A stretch of 64,000 nt of DNA from JBMNGH01 sp050949725 (GTDB taxonomy: Bacteria > Bacillota > Thermosediminibacteria > Thermosediminibacterales > Tepidanaerobacteraceae), in the NCBI GenBank assembly GCA_050949725.1, contig JBMNGH010000001.1, positions 248,001-312,000 of the forward strand, in the 5' to 3' direction. Shown here in pieces: positions 34,124-42,758 of the stretch (its first letter is position 1; every line of letters begins with the position of its first letter). The position numbers were made by a program, and so were the translations under genes. Under the pieces are notes generated by a model. The model was not told the DNA's origin. It ran no database searches and saw only the letters and a program-made list of their open reading frames with translations.

Positions 34124-35134
34124 TTATTGTAAGTCTTCTATTTCATGCTTTCCTTTTCTCGTCATAAGGGAGAGAACAGCTTCTCTTGGGTCTTTTTGCT
34201 CAAATAAAACATAATAAGCTTGTTGTGTTATCGGCATCTCGATATTTAGCCTTTTGGCCATGTGATATGCGGCCTTTGTCGTGTTTACGCCTTCAACAAC
34301 CATATTTGTTGATGACAATATGTCTTTTAACTTTTTCCCTTCTCCAATCTGAACGCCTGCTCTTCTATTCCTACTATGTAAGCTGCTGCATGTAACAATC
34401 AAATCGCCGATCCCTGCAAGACCCGAAAGTGTAGCACTTTCAGCCCCCAGTTTTACAGCAAGCCTGGTGATTTCTACAATTCCCCTCGTCATAAGTGCCG
34501 CTCGGCTGTTATCCCCGAAACCAAGGCCCTCTACAATTCCTGAACATAATCCGATTATATTCTTTAGAGCCCCTCCCAGTTCCACTCCTACCACGTCAGG
34601 ATTTGTGTAAACCCTAAAATAGCTGTTCATAAATGCGTCTTGGACTTTTTCCGCAACTGGTTTATTTCGCGAAGCAGCAACTATTAATGTCGGTATGCCT
34701 TTTACGACTTCTTCAGCGTGACTCGGCCCGGATAAAACTGCTACTCTTTTAGAGCATCCCCTTGGCAGCTCATCCTCGAGAATTTGAGACATTCTCCTAA
34801 ATGTTTCTACTTCAATGCCTTTGGAGGCACTAACTACTACAGCTGTCTCCCTGAGATATTTTGCCACCCGCCTTGCTGTTTCACTCATGGTATGTGAAGG
34901 AACGGCCATAATCACCATATCAGCTTGAAATAATGCTTCTTCCAGATCTGAAGAAACTCTCATTGTTTCTGACAACTTTGCTCCTGGCAGATAATCCTTA
35001 TTTTCCTTCAATTCACTAATGCTTTTAGCTAGTTCTATCCTTCTCGCCCATAAAAAAACTTCGTTTTGATTTTGGGCAAGCACATTGGCGAGGGCGGTTC
35101 CCCAACTTCCCGCCCCTACTACAGCAACTTTCAC
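34124..35134 (-). CDS. gpsA: Glycerol-3-phosphate dehydrogenase [NAD(P)+]
   Basis: 336 residues from the GTG at 35134, eight bases after AAGGGGG. NAD-binding VVGAGSWGTALANVLA, SGPSHAEEV, GVELGGALKNIIGL with the catalytic lysine, and GLGFGDNSRAALMTRG are intact. Makes sn-glycerol 3-phosphate for phospholipid synthesis, used by PlsY encoded just upstream. Confidence 0.97.
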   Translation of the reverse strand: MKVAVVGAGSWGTALANVLAQNQNEVFLWARRIELAKSISELKENKDYLPGAKLSETMRVSSDLEEALFQADMVIMAVPSHTMSETARRVAKYLRETAVVVSASKGIEVETFRRMSQILEDELPRGCSKRVAVLSGPSHAEEVVKGIPTLIVAASRNKPVAEKVQDAFMNSYFRVYTNPDVVGVELGGALKNIIGLCSGIVEGLGFGDNSRAALMTRGIVEITRLAVKLGAESATLSGLAGIGDLIVTCSSLHSRNRRAGVQIGEGKKLKDILSSTNMVVEGVNTTKAAYHMAKRLNIEMPITQQAYYVLFEQKDPREAVLSLMTRKGKHEIEDLQ

Positions 35135-35178
35135 AAATAAAACCCCCTTGGTGCTTGGTACTTTCACAATTATTTTTT

Positions 35179-35775
35179 CTATTTAACCCTTTTGGGTCTT
35201 TGACCCAATTTTGATTCACTACCTTCTAGCAATCTCTTAATATTCAGTTTATGTTTATACAAACTCATCAACATTAGTATAAGAGCAAAAATAATATGAG
35301 ATATAGGTTTTCCGTAAGCTATAGTCAATAAAGGGAAAATAGGTGCTACCAAAATAGATCCAAGTGACACAAAACGTGTAAAAGCAATAATTGCCACTCC
35401 AAGGATAGAAACAACTAAAGCAATGTCCGGCATAATCATCCAGATAACTGAGACGCTTGTAGCAGTCCCCTTTCCACCCTTAAAACCATGAAATATTGGC
35501 CAGTTATGCCCTACAATTACTGCTATCCCGCACAGGAGAGAAAGGATTTCTCCTCCTACTGTACGCCCTAACCATACAGCTGCCACACCCTTTAGTACAT
35601 CTAGCAAAAAAACAGTTAATGCCATAACAGGCCCGATTGTCCTTAACACGTTTGTCGCACCGGCATTTTGGCTACCTACTGTTCTGATATCAATACCTTT
35701 TAGTGCCTTGACAAGTACATACGCAAATGAAATTGACCCTATCAAGTAACTTATTAAAATACTGATAACAGTCAC
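35179..35775 (-). CDS. plsY: Glycerol-3-phosphate acyltransferase PlsY
   Basis: 198 residues with five or more membrane helices. The active-site loop motifs GSQNAGATNVLR, HNWPIFHGFKGGKGTATS and a late glycine-rich loop are present. It transfers acyl groups from acyl phosphate to glycerol 3-phosphate. GTG start overlapping the der stop codon by four bases (GTGA). Confidence 0.95.
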   Translation of the reverse strand: MTVISILISYLIGSISFAYVLVKALKGIDIRTVGSQNAGATNVLRTIGPVMALTVFLLDVLKGVAAVWLGRTVGGEILSLLCGIAVIVGHNWPIFHGFKGGKGTATSVSVIWMIMPDIALVVSILGVAIIAFTRFVSLGSILVAPIFPLLTIAYGKPISHIIFALILMLMSLYKHKLNIKRLLEGSESKLGQRPKRVK

Positions 35776-37091
35776 CTCGATGCCTCCTTTTGTATGCCCT
35801 TAATTATTATCGGTGTGCCTTCAAATCCGAAGGTTTCTCTAAATTTATTCTCCAAAAATCTCTTATACGAAAAATGAAACAATTTCGTATCGTTCACAAA
35901 TAAAACAAAAGTAGGCGGTTTTATACTCGACTGTTTTATCCCATATATTTTAAGCTTTTTACCCTTTATAGTGGGAGGTTCTACAAATGCAGTACTTTCA
36001 AGCAGGAGCAGTTTGAGGGCTTTTTGATCTGTTCTCAATGTATACTGCTTCATAACAAAATTTACAATTTCTAATATCTTTTTTACACGCTTGCCTGTCT
36101 TTGCAGAAACAAAAACAACAGGAGCATACGGCATGAATGCAAATTCTTCTTGCACGGTTTTTTTAAAATGTGCTGCCGTGCTTGAGTCTTTCTCAACAAG
36201 ATCCCACTTGTTTACTATTATTATTGATGCCTTACCTCTATCATGCGCCATCCCTGCTATTCGTTTGTCCTGCTCCGAAATCTTACTAGTTGCATCGATT
36301 ACAAATAATACGACATCAGCCCGTTCAATAGCTGCAACAGCTCTAATATTGCTATAGAATTCCACATCTTCCGTCACCCGGCTCTTTCTACGCATACCAG
36401 CCGTGTCTATAAATACCATTTTGTGTCCTTCAGCTTCAAAGGGGGTATCTATTGCATCACGTGTTGTGCCCGGCATATCACTGACTATTACTCTTTCCTC
36501 ACCCAAAACCGAATTAATAAGTGATGATTTTCCCACATTTGGCTTGCCAACTACCGCAATCTTTATAACATCTTCGTCCTCTTCATTAAAGACGTGATTT
36601 TCCATCAATCCGGTTATTTTATCTAGTAGATCCCCTATCGCTAGGCCGTGGACAGCCGATACGGAGATCACATCTTGAAATCCGAGTTCGAAAAACTCGT
36701 AATTGCCAGACAAGCGGTCGAAATTATCCACTTTATTTATTACAAGAATCACTGGCTTGCCGCATTTGCGCAATTGATCCGCCACCTCTTTATCCGTTGA
36801 AGTTAAGCCTTCTTTTCCATCTACGATAAAAAGGATAAGGTCAGCCGTTTCAATTGCAAAGTTGACCTGCCGTTTTATCTGATCTACTAAAAAATCTTTT
36901 TTATTAGGCTCAATGCCGCCTGTATCGATTAAAGTAAATTTTTTTCCGTTCCATTCGGCTTCTTCGTGCACCCTGTCTCTGGTAACACCGGGTTTATCGT
37001 GGATAATCGAAATTCTCTTGCCAATTATTCTGTTAAAAAGAGTTGATTTTCCCACATTCGGTTTTCCTACTATTGCTACCGTAAAATTCAT
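35772..37091 (-). CDS. der: Ribosome-associated double GTPase Der/EngA
   Basis: 439 residues with two tandem GTPase domains, each with P-loop GKPNVGKS(T/S), DTGG or DTAG and NK(V/W)D, then a KH-like C-terminal domain. Der is required for 50S subunit assembly. It is coupled to plsY by a four-base overlap and starts two bases after the DUF512 gene. Confidence 0.97.
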   Translation of the reverse strand: MNFTVAIVGKPNVGKSTLFNRIIGKRISIIHDKPGVTRDRVHEEAEWNGKKFTLIDTGGIEPNKKDFLVDQIKRQVNFAIETADLILFIVDGKEGLTSTDKEVADQLRKCGKPVILVINKVDNFDRLSGNYEFFELGFQDVISVSAVHGLAIGDLLDKITGLMENHVFNEEDEDVIKIAVVGKPNVGKSSLINSVLGEERVIVSDMPGTTRDAIDTPFEAEGHKMVFIDTAGMRRKSRVTEDVEFYSNIRAVAAIERADVVLFVIDATSKISEQDKRIAGMAHDRGKASIIIVNKWDLVEKDSSTAAHFKKTVQEEFAFMPYAPVVFVSAKTGKRVKKILEIVNFVMKQYTLRTDQKALKLLLLESTAFVEPPTIKGKKLKIYGIKQSSIKPPTFVLFVNDTKLFHFSYKRFLENKFRETFGFEGTPIIIKGIQKEASR

Positions 37092-37093
37092 CT

Positions 37094-38413
37094 TTATGCC
37101 TCCATGTTTACACCGATCATTTTTTCTAATAAATCCTTTCCATCAACTCGTACAACAGTAACAAAAACTCCGAGAGTTCTTCTAACATCGTCTACAGAAC
37201 AGTCATCTAGAAATAACTCACCTTCCTTTAACATAACTTCAGGAATAAGTAATTCTTCTCCTAAGCCCTTTCCGGACAACTGGTCAATCAAGTCCCTTCC
37301 AGTGATTAAACCTGCTACTGTTACTAAATCACCAAAAAAATTGTTTTTTATAGGATAAATCTCAAAATCCAGATGAACTGAATTCTTTAGTGGAGACAGA
37401 AACTTTTCTAAGAATTCACCCGCCGATATTCCGGTTGCAATTGAAATTTTCCTCTTTGTTAATAATCCACTTGGAAGGCGTTTTATGTTATCTTCGATTT
37501 CCTTTTTTAATAGAGCAACCATTCCCACCCCGTTTTCCAGCTGGTAAAAATCTTCGTAAGCTTCATATGAAGGAATTTTAAGGCCGGCCCTTATGTACAG
37601 TTCATCGGCGGCAAACACCAGTCGGCTTCCTAATTTATCCGAGCAAAATCGCTGGAACTTGTGAATTTGATCTATTACCAGTCTAGCTTCATTTTGAGTA
37701 AAAGGCCTGAGTGGGTAAAGATTTTGTCTATAAACAGTTAATCCAACAGGTACAATCGCAATTGACAGTACATTGGGACAAAGAGACATTAGATCCTTGA
37801 TTGTCTGGTTCAAAATTTCGCCATCGTTAATACCGGGACACAGTACAACTTGACAATGCATGAAGATATCGTGTTTTCTTAAATAATCCATCTTTTCCAT
37901 AATACAACCGGAATTGGGATTTTGCAACATCATGGTTCTAACTGTTGGGATTGTTGAATGGACAGAAACGTAAAGGGGACTCATATGCATTGACACTATG
38001 CGGTTAAAGTCCTCATCAGATAAATTTGTAAGGGTGATATATGTGCCGCTGGCAAACGAAAGTCTATAATCATCATCTTTAACATAAAGAGAATGTCTTA
38101 ATTTTTTGGGCATTTGGTCAACAAAACAAAAAATGCATTTATTTTTACAGCGTATAACATTATCCATTAAAGGGTCTTCAAACTCAATACCGAGGGGTTC
38201 GTCGAAATCCTTAGATATGGAATATTGTTTTATTAACCCCCCTCCAACTGCAACTTCCAGGTCTATGTTTTCATCGGTGATCAAATACCTGTAGTGTAAA
38301 AAATCCTTTATTTTCTGTCCATTTATGGTAATAATTTCCCATCCGGGTTCTAATCCGACTTTTTGTGCAATGCTGTGTTGTCTGACCGATTTAATGACAG
38401 TCTTATTCCTCAT
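37094..38413 (-). CDS. PDZ and radical SAM protein of DUF512 family
   Basis: 439 residues from the ATG at 38413 behind AGAGGT. N-terminal PDZ-like domain (about 1-55, GLEPGWEIITINGQKI), radical SAM cluster at Cys-89, Cys-93 and Cys-96 in CKNKCIFCFVDQMP, SAM-binding SFASGTYITLTNL, then the C-terminal DUF512 domain. Consistently adjacent to der in Clostridia; reaction unknown. Confidence 0.92.
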   Translation of the reverse strand: MRNKTVIKSVRQHSIAQKVGLEPGWEIITINGQKIKDFLHYRYLITDENIDLEVAVGGGLIKQYSISKDFDEPLGIEFEDPLMDNVIRCKNKCIFCFVDQMPKKLRHSLYVKDDDYRLSFASGTYITLTNLSDEDFNRIVSMHMSPLYVSVHSTIPTVRTMMLQNPNSGCIMEKMDYLRKHDIFMHCQVVLCPGINDGEILNQTIKDLMSLCPNVLSIAIVPVGLTVYRQNLYPLRPFTQNEARLVIDQIHKFQRFCSDKLGSRLVFAADELYIRAGLKIPSYEAYEDFYQLENGVGMVALLKKEIEDNIKRLPSGLLTKRKISIATGISAGEFLEKFLSPLKNSVHLDFEIYPIKNNFFGDLVTVAGLITGRDLIDQLSGKGLGEELLIPEVMLKEGELFLDDCSVDDVRRTLGVFVTVVRVDGKDLLEKMIGVNMEA

Positions 38414-38488
38414 TTTTACCTCTATTGTAATCAACTTTTATTACCTACTACCAATATTATTCCATAATCACCTTTAAAGTCAAGTTTA

Positions 38489-38956
38489 TTATTTCAGGTT
38501 CTCTTCTTCCCTTTCCTTTACTTTTTCAACCAAATCAACAAAGTCTGTGTATCTTTCTTGAATCCCTTTAATGGTCAAAGGGCGCCCCAATGTGATACAA
38601 CCGAGCCGTCTTGACAGGTATCCTCCAATCCTTGTTTTGAAGTTTACGTTTTTAAGTGTATCAATCATCATTATATCATCAGTGCTTATTCCACATATTG
38701 AAAAAAAGCTGAGTATTGCTTTTTTTACAAGTTTCCGCTCATTTGTCATCCCCAGTATAAAAACCTCTGAATCAAACTCATCTCTTCCCATCATAAAGGG
38801 AGTTCCAATTTCGTATTGATTAGTCTTGTCATAATGTGGCAGATTTGCAAACTCCTTTGGTGATGGTATTCTGTCGGACGGCAGCATTCCGAGATGAATT
38901 GAAGCAGCTACAACTGAAGAATGTGCGCTCCCAAAACAATAGTAAAAGATCTTCAT
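38489..38956 (-). CDS. DUF3189 family protein (paralogue 1)
   Basis: 155 residues. It begins MKIFYYCFGSAHSSVVAASIHLG, the DUF3189 pattern shared with the next gene upstream, and contains ILGMTNERKLVKKAI with ends rich in charged residues. No membrane segment. Function unknown. It is four bases from its paralogue. Confidence 0.85.
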   Translation of the reverse strand: MKIFYYCFGSAHSSVVAASIHLGMLPSDRIPSPKEFANLPHYDKTNQYEIGTPFMMGRDEFDSEVFILGMTNERKLVKKAILSFFSICGISTDDIMMIDTLKNVNFKTRIGGYLSRRLGCITLGRPLTIKGIQERYTDFVDLVEKVKEREEENLK

Positions 38957-38960
38957 AAAA

Positions 38961-39428
38961 TCATCCTTTATTCTTTTCCTTTATCGTACTTTTAGTCTTA
39001 TTGACGATGTGACTCAAACCCGGTGCTGCCTTTTTAATTCCGTGTAACAATAATGAAAAACCGATTTTCCTAAATGAACATAATCTTAAAAGAAGTAAAC
39101 CTGTAGAAATATAAAAATTATTAAGACCTGTCAGATCCTCGATATAAATTGAATTTTTTCCCATACCGTAAATGTGCGTAAATCCAATAAAGGCTCTTTT
39201 TATAATCGTTCCGCTCTTCTTAGAACCTAAGATATATATCTTACAACCGGCACCATCAGTTCCAATATAATATAATTGTCCAAGTCTACTATGGTTCATT
39301 TCCCCGAATCCAGGGAGCTTTAAAACATTTTCAGCACACAAATTATTCGAGCTCAAGTAACCCAGATGTAAGGAGGCAGCCACCAGTGCAAGGCAGCTGC
39401 CCCAATAACATGAGTATATAACCTTCAC
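38961..39428 (-). CDS. DUF3189 family protein (paralogue 2)
   Basis: 155 residues, exactly as long as its neighbour and aligned with it from the first residue: MKVIYSCYWGSCLALVAASLHLGYL against MKIFYYCFGSAHSSVVAASIHLGML. YILGSKKSGTIIKRAF matches ILGMTNERKLVKKAI. The copies have diverged strongly elsewhere; this one has a more hydrophobic C-terminal half. Function unknown. Confidence 0.85.
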   Translation of the reverse strand: MKVIYSCYWGSCLALVAASLHLGYLSSNNLCAENVLKLPGFGEMNHSRLGQLYYIGTDGAGCKIYILGSKKSGTIIKRAFIGFTHIYGMGKNSIYIEDLTGLNNFYISTGLLLLRLCSFRKIGFSLLLHGIKKAAPGLSHIVNKTKSTIKEKNKG

Positions 39429-39440
39429 ACATATCCCCTC

Positions 39441-39635
39441 TCAATGCCGCACAATAACGAAAGAACCATTCCCTAAATCGTGAGAAACGCCTGATAGGAT
39501 TTTCGACAGATACATTGCTATTTTTTCTCTCTCTTCCTCATCATTTGCATAAAATACGGGAACGCCGGATGCCGGCTGCTGCCCGTCAAGTGTAACAACT
39601 GCGAGAATAACCTGTTTTACTCCTATGTTTTGCAT
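39441..39635 (-). CDS. Capping complex subunit for YIEGIA
   Basis: 64 residues: AVVTLDGQQPASGVPVFYANDEEER then KILSGVSHDLGNGSFVIVRH. This resembles the small soluble protein annotated as the YIEGIA capping subunit in Clostridia. It ends just before the DUF3189 pair and starts eight bases after the YIEGIA gene, so the two are probably made together. Biochemistry unknown. Confidence 0.8.
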   Translation of the reverse strand: MQNIGVKQVILAVVTLDGQQPASGVPVFYANDEEEREKIAMYLSKILSGVSHDLGNGSFVIVRH

Positions 39636-39643
39636 TATACCAC

Positions 39644-40537
39644 CTAGTCCTGAGCTTTCTTACCGGCAAGGGATAAAAGCGGTTTACGCTTTGCACTTTC
39701 AAGCACAGGCACCCTTCTTATCGCCTCAGTTAGACTTTCTATGTCTTTTTCCATCGGAATTATCACTATCCCTAACTTTCCTGTTTCAATATCTATTCCC
39801 GCTAGAGGAACAAAATCAACATCGTCCACATCACGCTTCACGCCCAACAAGGCTGAAGCATCATGTAATATTGCTTGCCTTTGACCAAGGTTGGAAAGGG
39901 TGGCCCTGGCATTGTCGTCTTTCGGTTCAATCATCACTGCAAGAGCATTATTAATATAAGCTTTGCGTGATTTTTGCAAACCTAAATTGGTAAAAATTAT
40001 ATTTTCAACATGTAAAATAGAATTTTCGAAGTGAAATTCAGCAGGTCTGACAATCGCAATGTCCTTTATTTTCTTCCTCTTTCCAAAAAAACTGAGACAA
40101 TATATAAGTATAATACCTGAAATAATAGCAAAATATATATTGCCGTAAACCTGCAGTACAATACTGCTTCCTAAAGCGGTTAAAATAGAAATATAATTTC
40201 TTGATTCAAAAGCTTTAGCTATTTCCTCGATATAAGCAGACCCTCGAGGCACCAACTCCGTATCTTCAATATTGCTCAGACTTTTGCGTTCCATTTCACG
40301 TATTTCTCTAAACTGCTGTGCCGCAAGTGCCAAAAAAGTAACTGCAGTATATTCTTTTGCAACTAGTGCAGGAACAGCAACAGCCCCCAAAAATCCGGCG
40401 ATGATACCCAGCGACATGTGTATCAAGTAGCCTTGAGGATAACTAGGATACTGCCTAAAATCTATTCTCAGCATGTATAACCGAGCGGCCGTCCCCATGC
40501 TTACACCTACTATTACAACATTGAGATAGTCATCCAT
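39644..40537 (-). CDS. YIEGIA family membrane protein
   Basis: 297 residues. Hydrophobic segments at about 5-20, 38-60 and 118-150 surround the name-giving motif, here YIEEIA (102-107), followed by KAFESRNY. The C-terminal half is soluble (DDNARATLSNLGQRQAILHDASALLG). A sporulation-associated family of unknown function; its place directly after spoIIP supports that link. Confidence 0.85.
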   Translation of the reverse strand: MDDYLNVVIVGVSMGTAARLYMLRIDFRQYPSYPQGYLIHMSLGIIAGFLGAVAVPALVAKEYTAVTFLALAAQQFREIREMERKSLSNIEDTELVPRGSAYIEEIAKAFESRNYISILTALGSSIVLQVYGNIYFAIISGIILIYCLSFFGKRKKIKDIAIVRPAEFHFENSILHVENIIFTNLGLQKSRKAYINNALAVMIEPKDDNARATLSNLGQRQAILHDASALLGVKRDVDDVDFVPLAGIDIETGKLGIVIIPMEKDIESLTEAIRRVPVLESAKRKPLLSLAGKKAQD

Positions 40538-40554
40538 ATATATTTAATCCCTCA

Positions 40555-41793
40555 TCAATCACCTTCATTTTTATCATCAGTTTCTTCGCCTTTGTTTTCT
40601 TTGTCACTTTTTTCTTTGTCACTATCCGACCGTTTAACTCCGCCGCCCAAAAAATTCGCAAATTCTGAGCCTATGAATTTCTTTACTTTAGATGATAATT
40701 CTTTGATTCCACCAGTACTGAGAAGGGCAAAAGCCACAATACCCACAGCGGATATTCCTATAATCCACAGAACTGTCCTTAAAGCACCTCCACCCTCACC
40801 GGGCACCTGTGTAGTCGTTCCTCCTCCGGGTGTTATTTTCTTTTCGTAATCCTCACCATATAAAGTTGTAGCAATAACATCAGCCATGTAATCTATTCCA
40901 CTTTCCGCATTCTCTCGATAGTTTTCGTAAGTGCCCGCTTCTATGAGGATGGAACGTGGCGAAATATCCTGGTTGTAACCCCCTTTTCCATAAAAAATAC
41001 CCTTTATGAGACCTGAATATTTTTTATCTGCAGTAGCTTTTAACTGAAGCGCAAAGTTTTTTACACTACTCATCTGAGGATTTTGTCTGCCGACTACGAG
41101 GCGTACCTTTGCCAGTTCTTTATTGTTTACACTACCGTGATATTCTTCAGCCGGGACGCCATCTCTGTGGACATCAATTAGTACATCAGGGGTTTCCTTC
41201 AAAAGCTCCATCACTGTCCTTCTCGATCTTTGATAAGCTGAGGAATCGTGTGGATCATGCGGCTGATTTGAATGAATCACTTTAATGCCTTTTTTTTCAA
41301 ATGAAGCCTTTAGAGCCTTTCCAACCTTAAATATCCCACCGTTATAAGGAATACTTGCTTTTCCGTCAGATGGTATATAAGATTCGTCACTGTGGGTATG
41401 GTATATTGCAACAATTTTTTCTTTATTCGATCCTGCAGCATCCAAAGATTTGGCGTCTTCATCAAAATTCTGTATTGCAGAACTAGCCTCACTATGTTCC
41501 AATGACTGTTGAATGTCCACATCCTCTTTAAAATGAGCGTAAGCTTCTTTACCTTCAACTTTTACGATTTCATACAGTTTGTTATCTTCATCCAAATACT
41601 CGTCTCCCACATTTACAACCATACTTGTCGCAAATATTTTTTTGTCCGATTTTTCTTCGTACACCGTATAGTAACCATCTAGCAGTTCATCTTCAGCCCT
41701 TACAGCCGGCACAAACAAGCTAATAAAAATCAATAAGACAATTAAAAAAACGAAAACATTATACCTTATCTTAATCTTCTTCAACTTCATCAT
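40555..41793 (-). CDS. spoIIP: Stage II sporulation protein P
   Basis: 412 residues. N-terminal membrane anchor (about 12-32) and extracellular amidase/endopeptidase domain with YHTHSDESY (His-132, His-134, Glu-137), VIHSNQPHDPHDSSAYQRSRRT, LIDVHRDGVP and LIEAGTYENYRE. With SpoIID and SpoIIM it degrades peptidoglycan during engulfment. Unusual extra: a second hydrophobic helix near 345-365 followed by a charged tail, so the domain is anchored at both ends. Overlaps the DUF1614 gene by 23 bp. Confidence 0.95.
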   Translation of the reverse strand: MMKLKKIKIRYNVFVFLIVLLIFISLFVPAVRAEDELLDGYYTVYEEKSDKKIFATSMVVNVGDEYLDEDNKLYEIVKVEGKEAYAHFKEDVDIQQSLEHSEASSAIQNFDEDAKSLDAAGSNKEKIVAIYHTHSDESYIPSDGKASIPYNGGIFKVGKALKASFEKKGIKVIHSNQPHDPHDSSAYQRSRRTVMELLKETPDVLIDVHRDGVPAEEYHGSVNNKELAKVRLVVGRQNPQMSSVKNFALQLKATADKKYSGLIKGIFYGKGGYNQDISPRSILIEAGTYENYRENAESGIDYMADVIATTLYGEDYEKKITPGGGTTTQVPGEGGGALRTVLWIIGISAVGIVAFALLSTGGIKELSSKVKKFIGSEFANFLGGGVKRSDSDKEKSDKENKGEETDDKNEGD

Positions 41794-42475
41794 CCCTTTT
41801 AACTGGCGCTTTTTCAGTTTTTTTCTGGCTTAACATGCTCGTCATTTCGGGAGCACTTTGTTTTTCTTTTTTAGCTCTGCTGCCTCCATGGAGTCTTTCA
41901 CTCGTCTCGCCTACAAGTTCGCAAAGCCCGACACCGATTACACCAGCTAAGACTGCTGTGTCCAAAATCCCCGCACCGCCGATCACTGTCATCGCAGGCC
42001 GTGTGGTAAAACCTATAGCATAAATTATGTCACTGATAATAACACCTAAAACACCTGCTATAAATGCGTTTCTTCTCGACCGGCCAAAAATATAAGCAAT
42101 CCCTCCTGCAATTATTGAGAAGATTAAAATTGGATCTATAATCATTGTGCCTGGTTCTGCTGGAAGAACCCTGCTTAAAGAATAGACCGCAAGCCCAGCG
42201 ATAGCCGATGCAAAAATGGCTCTGGTCTTCTCCTCCGCACTATCTGATGCGATTATTAGATAAACTGTAATAGTAACCGGTACAATCCCACCTCCCAAAT
42301 TAACTGCAAGTCTTTGGCCAAGAGGTATATTGGGTAAGAAAGTACCTAGTATCATTGCTCCGATAAAAAAAAGAGCAAATTTGTCTGACATGTGCATTCT
42401 ATCTAAGACCCTGTGCAAAAATCCAAAGTATATAAGTATTGAAATAACAATGAGTAATATTAAGCCTAAAGGCAT
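41771..42475 (-). CDS. DUF1614 membrane protein
   Basis: 234 residues with six to seven membrane helices. LPNIPLGQRLAVNLGGGIVPVTITVYLI and the alternating glycine-rich GVLGVIISDIIYAIG and GVIGVGLCELVGE match DUF1614. The polar tail ends in acidic residues. Function unknown; first gene of the spoIIP unit, with GGGGGTG upstream of the ATG and a sigma-F-like promoter before it. Confidence 0.88.
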   Translation of the reverse strand: MPLGLILLIVISILIYFGFLHRVLDRMHMSDKFALFFIGAMILGTFLPNIPLGQRLAVNLGGGIVPVTITVYLIIASDSAEEKTRAIFASAIAGLAVYSLSRVLPAEPGTMIIDPILIFSIIAGGIAYIFGRSRRNAFIAGVLGVIISDIIYAIGFTTRPAMTVIGGAGILDTAVLAGVIGVGLCELVGETSERLHGGSRAKKEKQSAPEMTSMLSQKKTEKAPVKRDDEVEED

Positions 42476-42508
42476 AAAAACACCCCCGTATTTAAGATCC
42501 CTGTCATT

Positions 42509-42537
42509 ATAGTGCCCGGGGAGTTTTTTATTTATAC
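42509..42537 (-). promoter_or_regulatory. Possible sigma-F promoter of the DUF1614-spoIIP unit
   Basis: Minus strand: GTATA (42537-42533), exactly 15 bp, GGGCACTAT (42517-42509). Against the sigma-F consensus GYATA-N15-GGNNANANT one of the five fixed -10 bases deviates. Confidence 0.5.
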
Positions 42538-42568
42538 TATATATCTCATTGTCTCGCTATATATCATC

Positions 42569-42702
42569 ATTGTTTCAGCTTTGAAACAATCCATTTAAAT
42601 AGTTCTAAAATATACAATACTCTAAGAAGAAGTAGAGCCATTTCAAAGCCTCAGTATAAAATCAATAAGATAATAACCGAAAAGGAGACTATTAAATGGC
42701 TC
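42569..42702. repeat. Pair of inverted repeats in the pgeF-DUF1614 gap
   Basis: ATTGTTTC/GAAACAAT (42569-42590) is an 8-bp hairpin and GAGCCATTT/AAATGGCTC (42635-42643 and 42694-42702) a 9-bp inverted repeat 50 bp apart. The second arm contains ATG GCT preceded by AAGGAG, but the frame stops after four codons (MAQQ). No larger gene is supported in 42476-42758. Confidence 0.45.
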
Positions 42703-42758
42703 AACAATGATTATCTTAGATTCAAGCATTGTTTTAGTAAAACCTAAAAATGAAGAAA

